Shown piece after piece: positions 38,514 through 47,140 of a stretch of 64,000 bases of DNA; position 1 is the first letter of the stretch; every line of letters starts with the position of its first letter. Source of the DNA: JALHVH01 sp963773685. GTDB taxonomy: Bacteria; Acidobacteriota; Aminicenantia; Aminicenantales; Saccharicenantaceae. The notes beneath the pieces were generated by a model that saw only the letters and a list, made by a program, of their open reading frames with translations, ran no database searches and was not told the origin of the DNA. The stretch is from NCBI GenBank assembly GCA_963773685.1, contig CAVZBY010000011.1, forward strand, positions 310,001 to 374,000. The letters run 5' to 3'. The position numbers and the translations under genes were made by a program.

Positions 38514-39602
38514 TCATTCGTCCCGGACGGCCTTGACGATGGGGCTATCCGTATCCAATGTGCCGACGATCGTCACGGGAGTCCCGACCCCGACCATGCC
38601 GAACAGCTGGTCCATGACCTTGTCATCCATCGAGACGCAGCCTCGGGTCAGACTGTCCTGGCCCCCCCCGTGGATCTCGACCAGGCCTCCGATCCCGACC
38701 CAATAAGGGATCTCCCTTCGCTTCTTGGCCGAGGCGAACCTCTCCCGGTCCTCCTCGTTGGGGTAATTGATGAGGAGCGCCTTATAGAACCGGCTCGCGG
38801 GGATCTTCTTCGTGACTTGGTAGCGCCCTTCAGGAGTGGCGTCGTCTCCGGAGTGGAGCTTGTCGGACAGGCCGTTGAAGCCGAGGCCGACGTCGAACTC
38901 GGCGACAGCGACGCCCTTCTTATAGACGATCATCCGCTTCTCGAGCTTGATGACGAGGAGGGCCGTCGTTCCCTTCGCCCGGGATTCCCGGACGGTCTCC
39001 TCGGCCAGCCTCCTCCATTTCGCGATCTGGACGGGGTCCTGATAGCGGGCGAGGAATTTCAGGACCGAGCCTTCGGCCTGCTTGATGACCTCCGGGACGG
39101 ACCGGACCTTTTCGAGGGCTTGATCGTACTTGGCCGCGTCCGCCATCATCGAGGCCTCTTCGAGGAGGATCTCCGCCCTGGCCAGGGATTCGCGGGCCCG
39201 GCCGCGCTCGTTGAGGGTCAGGGTGATATCCTCCAGGGTGGCGAGCCTCTTCCGGAGGATCCGGACCTCTTCCTTGATCCTGTCGCGCTTCTCCGCTTTA
39301 TCCTTCAGAGTCCGCGCCAGCAGGGATTCCCCGGCGACGAGGGTCCGGCGGAGATCCTCCCTGAGGGGAGAGTAATCCCTGAACCAGCCCAGCTTCAGGT
39401 TTTCTTTCGCCAGGGCCTGTCGGGCCCGCTTGGCGTCCTCGAGGTACGAGCCGTACTCCTCGGGAGCGTAAACAGAAGCACCGGCCCTCCAGAGTTCCTG
39501 CTCCTGACGAAGAGCGAGCTCGGACTCTGGAGGAACCGGTGGCGTCTTACAACCTGTGAGATATACCGCTAGGAGACAAAGCGCGATTCTACGGAATCTC
39601 AC
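38514..39602 (-). CDS. Lipoprotein with coiled-coil and L,D-transpeptidase domain
   Basis: 362 residues, intact. Lipoprotein signal (RIALCLLAVYLTGCKTPP, Cys18). A helical region of about 190 residues (RQALAKENLKLGWF ... LREDLRRTLVAGESLLARTLKDKAEKRDRIKEEVRILRKRLATLEDITLTLNERGRARESLARAEIL) precedes a C-terminal YkuD domain (TALLVIKLEKRMIVYKKGVAVAEFDVGLGFNGLSDK; ATPEGRYQVTKKIPASRFYKALLINYPNEEDRERF; GLVEIHGGGQDSLTRGCVSMDDKVMDQLF). The helical arm could span the periplasm and place the enzyme at the sacculus. It lies downstream of a small helical lipoprotein gene, a possible substrate or partner. Confidence 0.87.
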   Translation of the reverse strand: MRFRRIALCLLAVYLTGCKTPPVPPESELALRQEQELWRAGASVYAPEEYGSYLEDAKRARQALAKENLKLGWFRDYSPLREDLRRTLVAGESLLARTLKDKAEKRDRIKEEVRILRKRLATLEDITLTLNERGRARESLARAEILLEEASMMADAAKYDQALEKVRSVPEVIKQAEGSVLKFLARYQDPVQIAKWRRLAEETVRESRAKGTTALLVIKLEKRMIVYKKGVAVAEFDVGLGFNGLSDKLHSGDDATPEGRYQVTKKIPASRFYKALLINYPNEEDRERFASAKKRREIPYWVGIGGLVEIHGGGQDSLTRGCVSMDDKVMDQLFGMVGVGTPVTIVGTLDTDSPIVKAVRDE

Positions 39603-39635
39603 AAAAAAACACAGACCTGATGTTCGGGACGGCCC

Positions 39636-40229
39636 TTATCTGCCCTTGACCTTCTCGATGGCGGCCTTGACCTGGTCGGCGATGACGACGGCCTTGTCCT
39701 TGATGACGACGGCCTTGTCCTTGGCGCCGAAATAATCCTGGGCGTCGATGGCGGCCTGAACGTCCATGAACGAGGTCCCGAGCCCGGCGAGGTCGGCCTT
39801 CATGGCCTCGATGTCGGCCTTGGTGCCCTTGCCCTTGGGGGCCTTCTCGAGGAGGGCGGCGGCTTCGTCAAGAGCGGCCTTGGCTTCGGTCTGGGCCATG
39901 ACGGCGGCGTTCTTGGCTTCCTCGATCCTGGCGGGAATGAGGGCCTTGACGGCGTCGGCGTCGGTGACGACCTTGGCCAGCATTTCCTTGGCCTTGCCGT
40001 ACTTCTTGAAGAACTTCTTGGACTGGGCGGTGACCTCGTCGTTGGCGAGGGTCAGATCGTCATTGAGCTTCTTGAGCTCGTCCTGGGCATAGACGTCGCC
40101 CTTGGCGGCGAGAACGCCCTCGATGGCGGCCTTGGCGGCGTCCATCTGCTGGGTGGGCTGCTTGGCGCAGCTGGTGAACACGAACGCGACCATGAGACCG
40201 AAAGCTAAGACCTTGATGAAATTTTTCAT
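39636..40229 (-). CDS. Small helical lipoprotein
   Basis: 197 residues from the ATG at 40229, with ribosome binding site AAGGAGGTTATCGAG. Lipobox at FVFTSCAKQP. The mature part is Ala/Lys-rich helix without cysteines (AAKAAIEGVLAAKGDVYAQDELKKLNDDLTLANDEVTAQSKKFF), with a tandem seven-residue duplication (KDKAVVI twice) near the C terminus and an end AAIEKVKGR. The helical lipoprotein with a C-terminal Lys recalls Lpp-type anchors, and an L,D-transpeptidase gene follows; the link is an inference. A long leader of about 275 nt precedes it. An upstream GTG in the same frame would disrupt the signal peptide. Confidence 0.75.
   Translation of the reverse strand: MKNFIKVLAFGLMVAFVFTSCAKQPTQQMDAAKAAIEGVLAAKGDVYAQDELKKLNDDLTLANDEVTAQSKKFFKKYGKAKEMLAKVVTDADAVKALIPARIEEAKNAAVMAQTEAKAALDEAAALLEKAPKGKGTKADIEAMKADLAGLGTSFMDVQAAIDAQDYFGAKDKAVVIKDKAVVIADQVKAAIEKVKGR
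39681..39722. repeat. Perfect 21-nt tandem duplication within the lipoprotein gene
   Basis: Two identical adjacent 21-nt units (39681-39701 and 39702-39722) encode KDKAVVI twice. The exact nucleotide identity points to a recent slippage or duplication, kept in frame. Confidence 0.85.
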
Positions 40230-40578
40230 CTCGATAACCTCCTTTGTGGTTTGTTTAATAATGGGATAGATATGATAAGACCTTTGTTGTGCCCGCCTTA
40301 TGATGATTCCCACCTCCTCTCCGTGAAATCCGGGCTTTCGCGCCGGAACGATGTATCCTCATTTCCATTTGCGACAGTTGATTTCGATCGGACGCGTTCG
40401 ATCAGGACAGGCCGTCGACTTCTCCGACGGGACACTTCGCGTGCTCGCTCATGCTGTGCTTCGCCATTTTGTCAATCTCTCGAATTTGAACGGTTCTCCG
40501 CAGTGAGAAGATTAATAGCACAGTCTCCCCCTGTTGTCAATCTCCGCGCCCCCGCTTCGTAACGGTCCTCCGCCGGCC
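40230..40578 (-). promoter_or_regulatory. Long leader and promoter of the lipoprotein gene
   Basis: The 349-nt gap after malic enzyme holds a good promoter, TTGACA (40540-40535), 17-nt spacer, TATTAA (40517-40512). It leaves a leader of about 275 nt before the lipoprotein start. The leader contains GATCG-N8-CGATC-type and GTCGGAGAAGTCGAC-type short palindromes, and a 21-codon frame (40467-40402, MAKHSMSEHAK...) without a clear ribosome binding site. No known riboswitch core was recognised. Composition is less GC-rich than the flanking genes. Confidence 0.5.
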
Positions 40579-41928
40579 TCACTTGTCCGGGTCGACGATA
40601 AATCCCTCCTTCATCATCCACTGGACCTCGTTCCGGGACTGGCGGATGGCCTCTTCGGCCATCTTGAACCGCTCCTCGGCGCTGAAATTGAAGCGGGCCA
40701 CGCCCTGTTCGATGGCCTTGGTCCCGACGGCCACGGCCTCGCGCGGGAAGACCTCCCACTCGTCCATGTTGGGGATGATGTATTCCTCATGGATGCCCTT
40801 GTCCTCGGCGACCTTGGCCAGCTCCTGGGCGGCCGCGATGCACATCTCGTCCGTGATCGTCTTCGCCCGGACGTCCAGGGCCCCGCGGAAGATGCCCGGG
40901 AAGCCGAGCGAGTTGTTGACCTGGTTCGGGAAATCGGACCGTCCCGTGGCGAACACCTTCGCCCCGGCCTCCTTGGCCTCCCAGGGCCAGATCTCGGGGA
41001 TGGGATTGGCGCAGGCGAAGACGATGGAGTTCGGGGCCATGGACTTGATCCACTCGGGCTTGATGGTTCCAGGTCCCGGCTTGGACACCCCGACAAGCAC
41101 GTCGGCCCCGGCGCAGGCGTCCGCGGCCTGGCCGAGACGGCCCTTCGGGTTCGTCCGCATGCAGATGTCCCATTTCTCCTTGAACTTGGCCTGGAGCTCT
41201 TCCCGGTCGGCGCGATCGCGCGAGAGGATGCCCTTGGTGTCGACGGAGAGCATGTTCTCCGGGCTGAACCCGGCCTTCATCATCAGCCGGGCGATGTTGA
41301 TGCCCGACGCCCCGGACCCCAGGACGACGCCCTTGGCCTCGCGGATGTCCTTCTTGACGATCTTGAGGGCGTTGAGGAGACCGGCCACCGTGACGCAGGC
41401 CGTGCCCTGCTGGTCGTCGTGCCAGACCGGGATCTCGCACTGCTCGCGCAGGACGTCCAGGATCTTGAAGCACTTGGGCTGGGCGATGTCTTCGAGGTTG
41501 TACCCGCCGAAGGAGGGCTGGAGGGCCTTGGCGATCTCGATGATCTTGTCCGGGTCCTTCTCGGCCAGGCAGATCGGGAACGCGTCCACGCCGCCCAGGT
41601 ACTTGTACAGGATCCCCTTCCCTTCCATGACGGGGAGGCCCGCCTCGGGACCGATGTCCCCGAGGCCGAGGACCCGGGTCCCGTCGCTGATCACCGCGAC
41701 GCTATTCCACTTGTTCGTGTAGGTATAGGCCTTTTCCTTATCGGCGGCGATCTCCTTGCAGACCGCGGCCACTCCGGGCGTATACCAGATGGCGAAATCA
41801 TTGAAATCCCGCACCCGGCACTTCAACGCCGTGCCCATCTTGCCCTTGTAGAACTTGTGGAGACGGGGCGCGTCCTTGGACGGCTGCTCGGCCTTGGCCA
41901 ACAGCTCTTCGACGGTGACTTTCTTCAT
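40579..41928 (-). CDS. NAD(P)-dependent malic enzyme
   Basis: 449 residues, intact, with the bacterial single-domain malic enzyme layout. Key blocks are KFYKGKMGTALKCRVRDFNDFAIWYTPGVAAVCKEI, VAVISDGTRVLGLGDIGPEAGLPVMEGKGILYKYLGGVDAFPI (catalytic Lys), IPVWHDDQQGTACVTVAGLLNALKIV (metal ligands), VVLGSGASGINIARLMMKAG (dinucleotide site) and VFATGRSDFPNQVNNSLGFPGIFRGALDV. It decarboxylates malate to pyruvate with NAD(P)H. It lies downstream of the nuo-linked MBL gene, 58 nt away, and could feed NADH to the complex encoded there (inference). Confidence 0.93.
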   Translation of the reverse strand: MKKVTVEELLAKAEQPSKDAPRLHKFYKGKMGTALKCRVRDFNDFAIWYTPGVAAVCKEIAADKEKAYTYTNKWNSVAVISDGTRVLGLGDIGPEAGLPVMEGKGILYKYLGGVDAFPICLAEKDPDKIIEIAKALQPSFGGYNLEDIAQPKCFKILDVLREQCEIPVWHDDQQGTACVTVAGLLNALKIVKKDIREAKGVVLGSGASGINIARLMMKAGFSPENMLSVDTKGILSRDRADREELQAKFKEKWDICMRTNPKGRLGQAADACAGADVLVGVSKPGPGTIKPEWIKSMAPNSIVFACANPIPEIWPWEAKEAGAKVFATGRSDFPNQVNNSLGFPGIFRGALDVRAKTITDEMCIAAAQELAKVAEDKGIHEEYIIPNMDEWEVFPREAVAVGTKAIEQGVARFNFSAEERFKMAEEAIRQSRNEVQWMMKEGFIVDPDK

Positions 41929-41986
41929 ACAATGACCTCCTGAGGAAATAGCGAAGCCCCATCATAAATAAGGAGCCCGGGGAAAG

Positions 41987-42851
41987 TCAACCCGTTCGGC
42001 CCACGGGCTCCCGGTGCGCATACCCCCGCCCGGCGCGTGCGAGCTCCCCGAAGAACCGCAACGGGTCGTGGGCATACCCGAGGACCCAGCCGCCCGCCAG
42101 CGGCCCGGGCGAAGATATTCCGCTTGTTGTCGAGGGTCTCCGCCGGGAAAAGGTCGTAGCTCATGATGGCATCCAGCCCGACGTGGGCGGCGGTGGGAAC
42201 GAGGTCGCCCGCAAAGAAGAAGGTCGCATCGCCGTCCGCGACCTTCAGGCATTGGTGGAAGGCCGTGTGCCCGGGCACGAGGACGGCCTCGACGCCGTCG
42301 GCTATCTCCCCGTCCGCCTCGAGGAGGTCCAGCCTGCCCGAGGCCTCGAGGGGCTTCAACCGCTCTGGAAAATAGCTCGCCTTGTCCCGGGCCACGGGAT
42401 GGAAGGCGCTCTCCCATTCCCCTTTCCGGACAACGTATCTGGCCCTGGGGAACGCGGGGATAACGGCGCCCGAAGGGTTCTTCGCGACGTTGCCTCCGCA
42501 GTGGTCGAAATGGAGGTGCGTATTGAAAACGACATCGATGTCCTCGGGCCGGCAGCCGAGCGCGGCCAGCGGGGCCTCGAGGCCCGGATCTCCGCTGAAC
42601 CGGTAGTATTTAAGGTACCTGCCGTCCAGGATCGTCCCGATGCCCGTTTCGGCGAGGATGAGAGCCTTCGGGGTCCGGATGAGGAAGCAATTCAGGGCCA
42701 GGCGGACCCGGTTCTCCGCGTCGGGAGGGCTCTTCGCGGCCCAGACGGACCGCGGGACGACGCCGAACATCGCGCCCCCGTCGACCCGGAGCTCCCCGGC
42801 GGCGAAGCCCGTGACCTCGATCCTTCCGAAGGTCCGGGTCTCGGACCTCAT
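41987..42851 (-). CDS. MBL-fold metallohydrolase coupled to nuoI; one frameshift
   Basis: About 287 residues. Start MRSETRTFGRIEVTGFAAGELRVDGGAMFGVVPRSVWAAKSPPD overlaps the nuoI stop by 4 nt. Zinc motifs are VFNTHLHFDHCGGNV, VEAVLVPGHTAFHQCLKV and FFAGDLVPTAAHVGLDAIMSYDLFPAETLDNKRNIFARA. The frame slips near 42100, after which the C terminus reads GGWVLGYAHDPLRFFGELARAGRGYAHREPVGRTG. It belongs to the broad hydrolase group that includes lactonase-like enzymes (MFGVVP near the N terminus). The tight coupling to complex I genes is unusual. Substrate unknown. Confidence 0.83.
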
Positions 42852-43321
42852 CCGAGGAGGTCTTCCTTTTCGTAAACGAGCTCTCCCCGGGTCCGCTCGG
42901 CGGCCTCGAGGGTCCCGGTATCCATCCGGATGGCGTCCTCGGGGCAGGCTTCGACGCAGAATCCGCAGAAGCAGCAGCGGGCGAGGTCGATCGTGTATCG
43001 GGCCGGCGAACGCTGGACTTCGGGGTCGGGGTCCTCGGTCGCTTCGATGGAGATGCACTCCGACGGGCAGACGGTCGCGCAGAGCATGCAGGCGACGCAT
43101 CGGGGGCGCCCGTCTTCCCTCCGGACCAGGCGGTGGAGGCTCCGGTGGCGCGCGGCGATCGCCTTCCGCTTCTCCGGGTACTGGATGGTCACGGCCCCCG
43201 GGCGGCGCGTTCTCAGCCCGAAAAGGGCCAGGGTGTGGCGCGCCATGTTGACGAAGAAATGCCGCGACGTGATGAGAGCGCCCCGGACGATCTCTCCGAG
43301 GTACCCGGCGGCCTTCATCAT
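42848..43321 (-). CDS. nuoI: NADH-quinone oxidoreductase subunit I
   Basis: 157 residues. An amphipathic N-terminal helix precedes IQYPEKRKAIAARHRSLHRLVRREDGRPRCVACMLCATVCPSECISIEATE and ARCCFCGFCVEACPEDAIRMD, the two 4Fe-4S clusters N6a and N6b. Start 43321 overlaps the nuoH stop (ATGA). It links the peripheral arm to the membrane arm. Normal length; intact. Confidence 0.95.
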   Translation of the reverse strand: MMKAAGYLGEIVRGALITSRHFFVNMARHTLALFGLRTRRPGAVTIQYPEKRKAIAARHRSLHRLVRREDGRPRCVACMLCATVCPSECISIEATEDPDPEVQRSPARYTIDLARCCFCGFCVEACPEDAIRMDTGTLEAAERTRGELVYEKEDLLG

Positions 43322-44394
43322 CTCAGCCCCACCCACAGGGCCGTGCCCAGGATGTTGAGGAACCCGAGGGGGACGAGGATCTTCCAGCCGAGGTCCATGA
43401 GCTGGTCGTACCGGAACCTCGGATAGGTCCAGCGCAGGAGGACCTGGAGCCCGCAGAACAGGAGGACCTTGAGGTTGAAGGCGAGGACCTGGAGAAGGAC
43501 GACGGCGAGCCGCGGCAGGTCCCAGCCTCCGCCCCACGGGAACCGGAACCCGTCAGGTCCCAACCAGGGGACCTGCCAGCCGCCGAAATAGAGGGTCACG
43601 GCGAGGCAGGAGACGATGATGACCTCGAGGAAATCGGTCATCATGAAGAGCCCCCACTTGAGGCCGCTGTACTCCGTATAGAAACCGATGATCTCCGATT
43701 CCCCCTCCGGGAGGTCGAAGGGAACGCGCTTCGTCTCGGCCAGGGCGGCGATGAAGAAGACGAAAAAGCCCAGGGGCTGGAGCAGGAAACCCCACCGGGG
43801 CAGGAACCCGAAGAGGAGCCCGCCCTGGAACCCGACGATCGCGGACATCCGCAGGGACGGATAGACGAGGACGATGCCGACGAGCGAGAGGCCGAGGGCC
43901 ACCTCGTAGGAAATGAGCTGAGCGGCGCCGCGCATTCCCCCGAGCAGGGCGAAGCGGTTGTTGGAGGCCCATCCGCCGACGAGGATCCCGTAGACACCGA
44001 GCGACAACATCGCCAGGATGAAGGGAAGGCCCGCTTCGAGGTCGGCCACCTGGAGCGCGACGACCCGTTCTCCGAGCCGGACGGCGGGTCCGAACGGCAC
44101 CGCGGCGATCGTCACGGCGACGCAGAAGAACGAAAGGAACGGGGCAAGGGCATGGAGGAACCTCCGGACGAACGAGGGGTCGAAGTCCTCCTTGAACATC
44201 ATCTTGATGGCGTCGGCGAAGGGCTGGAACAGCCCGAAGAGGCGAACCCCGAGCACGGACGCCCTGTTGGCCCCGATCCGGTCCTGGATGACCGCGCTCT
44301 CCTTGCGCTCCACCCAGGTCAGGAAGAGGGTCAGCGAAAGAAGCCAGACGAGCGACAGCACGACCTTGGCCAGGACGATGATGAGATCGGTCAT
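43318..44394 (-). CDS. nuoH: NADH-quinone oxidoreductase subunit H
   Basis: 358 residues, about eight transmembrane helices, intact. Family blocks include WVERKESAVIQDRIGANRASVLGVRLFGLFQPFADAIKMMFKEDFDP, GWASNNRFALLGGMRGAAQLISYEVALGLSLVGIVLVYPSL and AETKRVPFDLPEGESEIIGFYTEYSGLKWGLFMMTDFLEV, which line the quinone cavity. It overlaps nuoG and nuoI by 4 nt each. Confidence 0.95.
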   Translation of the reverse strand: MTDLIIVLAKVVLSLVWLLSLTLFLTWVERKESAVIQDRIGANRASVLGVRLFGLFQPFADAIKMMFKEDFDPSFVRRFLHALAPFLSFFCVAVTIAAVPFGPAVRLGERVVALQVADLEAGLPFILAMLSLGVYGILVGGWASNNRFALLGGMRGAAQLISYEVALGLSLVGIVLVYPSLRMSAIVGFQGGLLFGFLPRWGFLLQPLGFFVFFIAALAETKRVPFDLPEGESEIIGFYTEYSGLKWGLFMMTDFLEVIIVSCLAVTLYFGGWQVPWLGPDGFRFPWGGGWDLPRLAVVLLQVLAFNLKVLLFCGLQVLLRWTYPRFRYDQLMDLGWKILVPLGFLNILGTALWVGLR

Positions 44395-45878
44395 GCCCGG
44401 GTCCCCTTATCGACCTCGAGGGCGCGCTCCAGGTCGGCCAGGACGCTTCCCGCCGGGCGGGCATCCCCCGGCGGCTCCCATGCGGGCCGGAAGGCCTGGA
44501 CGCGCCCATCGATGTTCGTCACCGATCCCGAGCTCTCCGCCATGAGCGCCGTCGGAAGGATGACGTCGACCGCGCGGTCCAGCGCCCTGGCCCGGGCGGC
44601 GAACAGGAACTTGGCCTGGACGACGGCCAGCGCGTCCAGGACGCGCCCCTCGGGGAAATGATCGAGGAGGGCCGTCCCGAAGATCAGCAGCAGGTCCGCC
44701 CCGTTCGCGATCTCATCGAGCACCGGAAGCTTGAGCTCGAACCCGAGATCGCGCGCGCCCCTGAGGTTCGGCGTCCTCTCGGCGGTCAAAAGAAGGCTGT
44801 CGGCCCGGCCCGGCGGCGGGTCGGCGAACCAATAGTTGCGGCCCGTCACGGACTCCGCGAACAGCCGGCGGACGAGAGACAGCTCTTCATTGGTCAGGAA
44901 CGTATCGAGGACGAGCCCGATGCGGCCGCCCCTCCCGGCCCGCCGGAGCCCTCGGACCTTCTCCGCGAGAACGATGAGCGCCTTGTCCCAGGAAAGCTCC
45001 GTCGCGCTCCGGCCCTTCATCATCAGGACCTTCCGGCGCCTGTCCTCCGTTCCTTTCGGATACGCATAGCGGCCGATATCGCAGATCCAATGCCCGTTGA
45101 CCTCGGCGTTCTCGCGCGCCCGGACCCTGAAGACCTTCATCCCTTCTCCGGACCTCTCCGACCCGGACCGGAATTCCAGGGTGATGTTGCATCCGCGGCC
45201 GCAGTGGGGGCATATCGAATCGCCTCTTTCCAGGAGCCAGGTCCGCGTCCTGGCCCGGAAATCGGAGTCGGTGATGGCGCCCACGGGACAGATCTCGACG
45301 AGGTTCCCGGAATAGTCGTTGTCGATCTTCCGCCCCTCGTAGAGCCCGATCCACGTCCGCACGCCTCGCTGATAGACGCCGAGCTCGCCTGTCCCCGTGA
45401 CCCTGCGGAGGAACCGGACGCATCGGGTGCACAGGATGCACCTCTCGTTGTCGAGAAGGAGGCTTTTCCCGATGGGGACGATCTTATCCCTCTTCTCCCG
45501 GGCTTCCCGGAAGCGGCCGGCGAACCGGCCGTGGCGCTCGTAATAATCCTGGAGCCGGCATTCGCCGGCCTTATCGCAGACGGGACAGTCCAGAGGGTGC
45601 TCGGCCAGGAGGAATTCCAGGACCTCTTTCCTCGCCGCTTCGACCTCGGGGGTATTCGTCGCGACCTCCATGCCGTCCCGGACCGTGGTGGCGCAGGCGA
45701 GCTCGAGCTTGGCCGAGCCGGCGATGCCGACCAGGCACATCCGGCAGGTGCCCTCCGGTTCGAAGGCCGGATGATAGCAGAAATGCGGGATGTCGATCCC
45801 GGCGGCGAGGGCGGCCGCGAGAACGGTCGTCCCCTCGGTCGCCTCGATCTCCCGGCCGTCGATACGGATCCTCAGCAT
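44391..45878 (-). CDS. nuoG: NADH-quinone oxidoreductase subunit G, short form
   Basis: 495 residues. The N-terminal 2Fe-2S site (CYHPAFEPEGTCRMCLVG) is followed by further cluster ligands (CPVCDKAGECRLQDYYERHG; LLLDNERCILCTRCVRFLRRVTGTGELG; LVEICPVGAITDSDFRARTRTW; SICPHCGRGCNITLEF). The molybdopterin-like fold is shortened relative to the 700-900 residue forms. It ends with a PTALMAESSGSVTNIDGRVQAFRPAW segment typical of the family. Start overlaps the nuoF stop by 7 nt. Intact. Confidence 0.93.
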   Translation of the reverse strand: MLRIRIDGREIEATEGTTVLAAALAAGIDIPHFCYHPAFEPEGTCRMCLVGIAGSAKLELACATTVRDGMEVATNTPEVEAARKEVLEFLLAEHPLDCPVCDKAGECRLQDYYERHGRFAGRFREAREKRDKIVPIGKSLLLDNERCILCTRCVRFLRRVTGTGELGVYQRGVRTWIGLYEGRKIDNDYSGNLVEICPVGAITDSDFRARTRTWLLERGDSICPHCGRGCNITLEFRSGSERSGEGMKVFRVRARENAEVNGHWICDIGRYAYPKGTEDRRRKVLMMKGRSATELSWDKALIVLAEKVRGLRRAGRGGRIGLVLDTFLTNEELSLVRRLFAESVTGRNYWFADPPPGRADSLLLTAERTPNLRGARDLGFELKLPVLDEIANGADLLLIFGTALLDHFPEGRVLDALAVVQAKFLFAARARALDRAVDVILPTALMAESSGSVTNIDGRVQAFRPAWEPPGDARPAGSVLADLERALEVDKGTRA

Positions 45879-47140
45879 GACGAATTCCTTGCGGCGGCTT
45901 CGGCGACCCGCTCTTCGAGCTCCTCCCGGAACTTGCCGATCAGGGCAAGGACGGGAAGGGCCGCGGCGTCGCCCAGAGGGCAGAAGGTCCTGCCCTTGAT
46001 GGCCGAGGCGACCCGGACGATCTCGTCGATATCCCGGGTCCCCCCGCCTCCGGCTGCTAGACGGAGGGCGATCTTGTGCATCCACGAGGTCCCGATCCTG
46101 CAGGGCGTGCATTGGCCGCACGATTCGTGGTCGTAGAATCGGGTCATGACGCGGAGGACGTCCAGCATGGAGGTATTCGTGCCGATGACGATGGCGGCGC
46201 CCGAGCCGATCATGGTCCCGGCCCCGGCGAGGACGGCGCACTCGAGAGGGAGGTCGAGCTCGTCGGGCCGGAGGATCGGAGCGGACAGCCCCCCGGGAAT
46301 CACGCCTTTAACGGAAGTCCCTTCCGGCGGTCCGCCGGCCCGGGAGTAAACAAGCTCCCGGATCGGAGTCCCGACGGGGAGCTCGTAAAGCCCCGGACGA
46401 CGGACCGCCCCGCTGACCCCGAAGAGGCGCGTCCCTCCGTCTCCGGGCCTCCCGGCGGCCGTGAAAGCCTTCGCCCCTTCCCCGATGATCCTCGGTATGT
46501 TGCAGAGCGTTTCGACGTTGTTGATGACCGTCGGGTCCCCGAACAGGCCGACGGAGGCGGGGAACGGAGGCTTTAGTCTCGGCTCGCCGCGCCTTCCCTC
46601 GAGGGATTCCAGGAGGGCCGTCTCCTCGCCGCAGATATAGGCCCCGGCGCCCCTATGGACCGCGACTTCGAGGCCGAACTCCTTCCCGAAGACCCGTTCC
46701 CCGAGGAAGCCCGCGGTTCGGGCTTCGGAGGCGGCATTCTCCAGCCGCCGGGCGGCGCCCTCGTATTCCCCGCGGATATAGATGTATGCCGCGCGGGCCC
46801 CGACGGCATGGGCCGTGATGATGATGCCCTCGATGAGGAGGTGGGGAAGATGGGTCATCAGCCAGCGGTCCTTGAAGGTCCCCGGCTCCCCTTCGTCGGC
46901 GTTGACACAGAGATGAACGGGACGCCCGGCGTCGCGCTTGATGAATCCCCATTTGACACCGGCCGGGAATCCCGCGCCGCCCCGGCCGCGGAGTTCGGCC
47001 TTGCGAACCTCGGCCAGGACTTCGGAGGGGGCCATGCTCAGGGCCTTGCGGGCGGACTCGTATCCGCCGCGCCGCAGATAGGCCTCCAGGTGATGGAGGT
47101 TCTCAGCGGCATCCATGAGGGGCTTGAGGGAGTCGCTCAT
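45872..47140 (-). CDS. nuoF: NADH-quinone oxidoreductase subunit F
   Basis: 422 residues from the ATG at 47140, which overlaps the nuoE stop (TGATG). The flavin site is [47 protein letters not shown], followed by [37 protein letters not shown] and the C-terminal 4Fe-4S motif [17 protein letters not shown]. It oxidises NADH and passes electrons to the iron-sulfur chain. A longer in-frame start upstream lies inside nuoE and is unlikely. Confidence 0.95.
   Translation of the reverse strand: [422 protein letters not shown]

Noticed and set aside
40402..40467. A 21-codon frame (MAKHSMSEHAK...) in the lipoprotein leader
   Set aside because: No clear ribosome binding site or similarity; kept only as a note in the leader feature.
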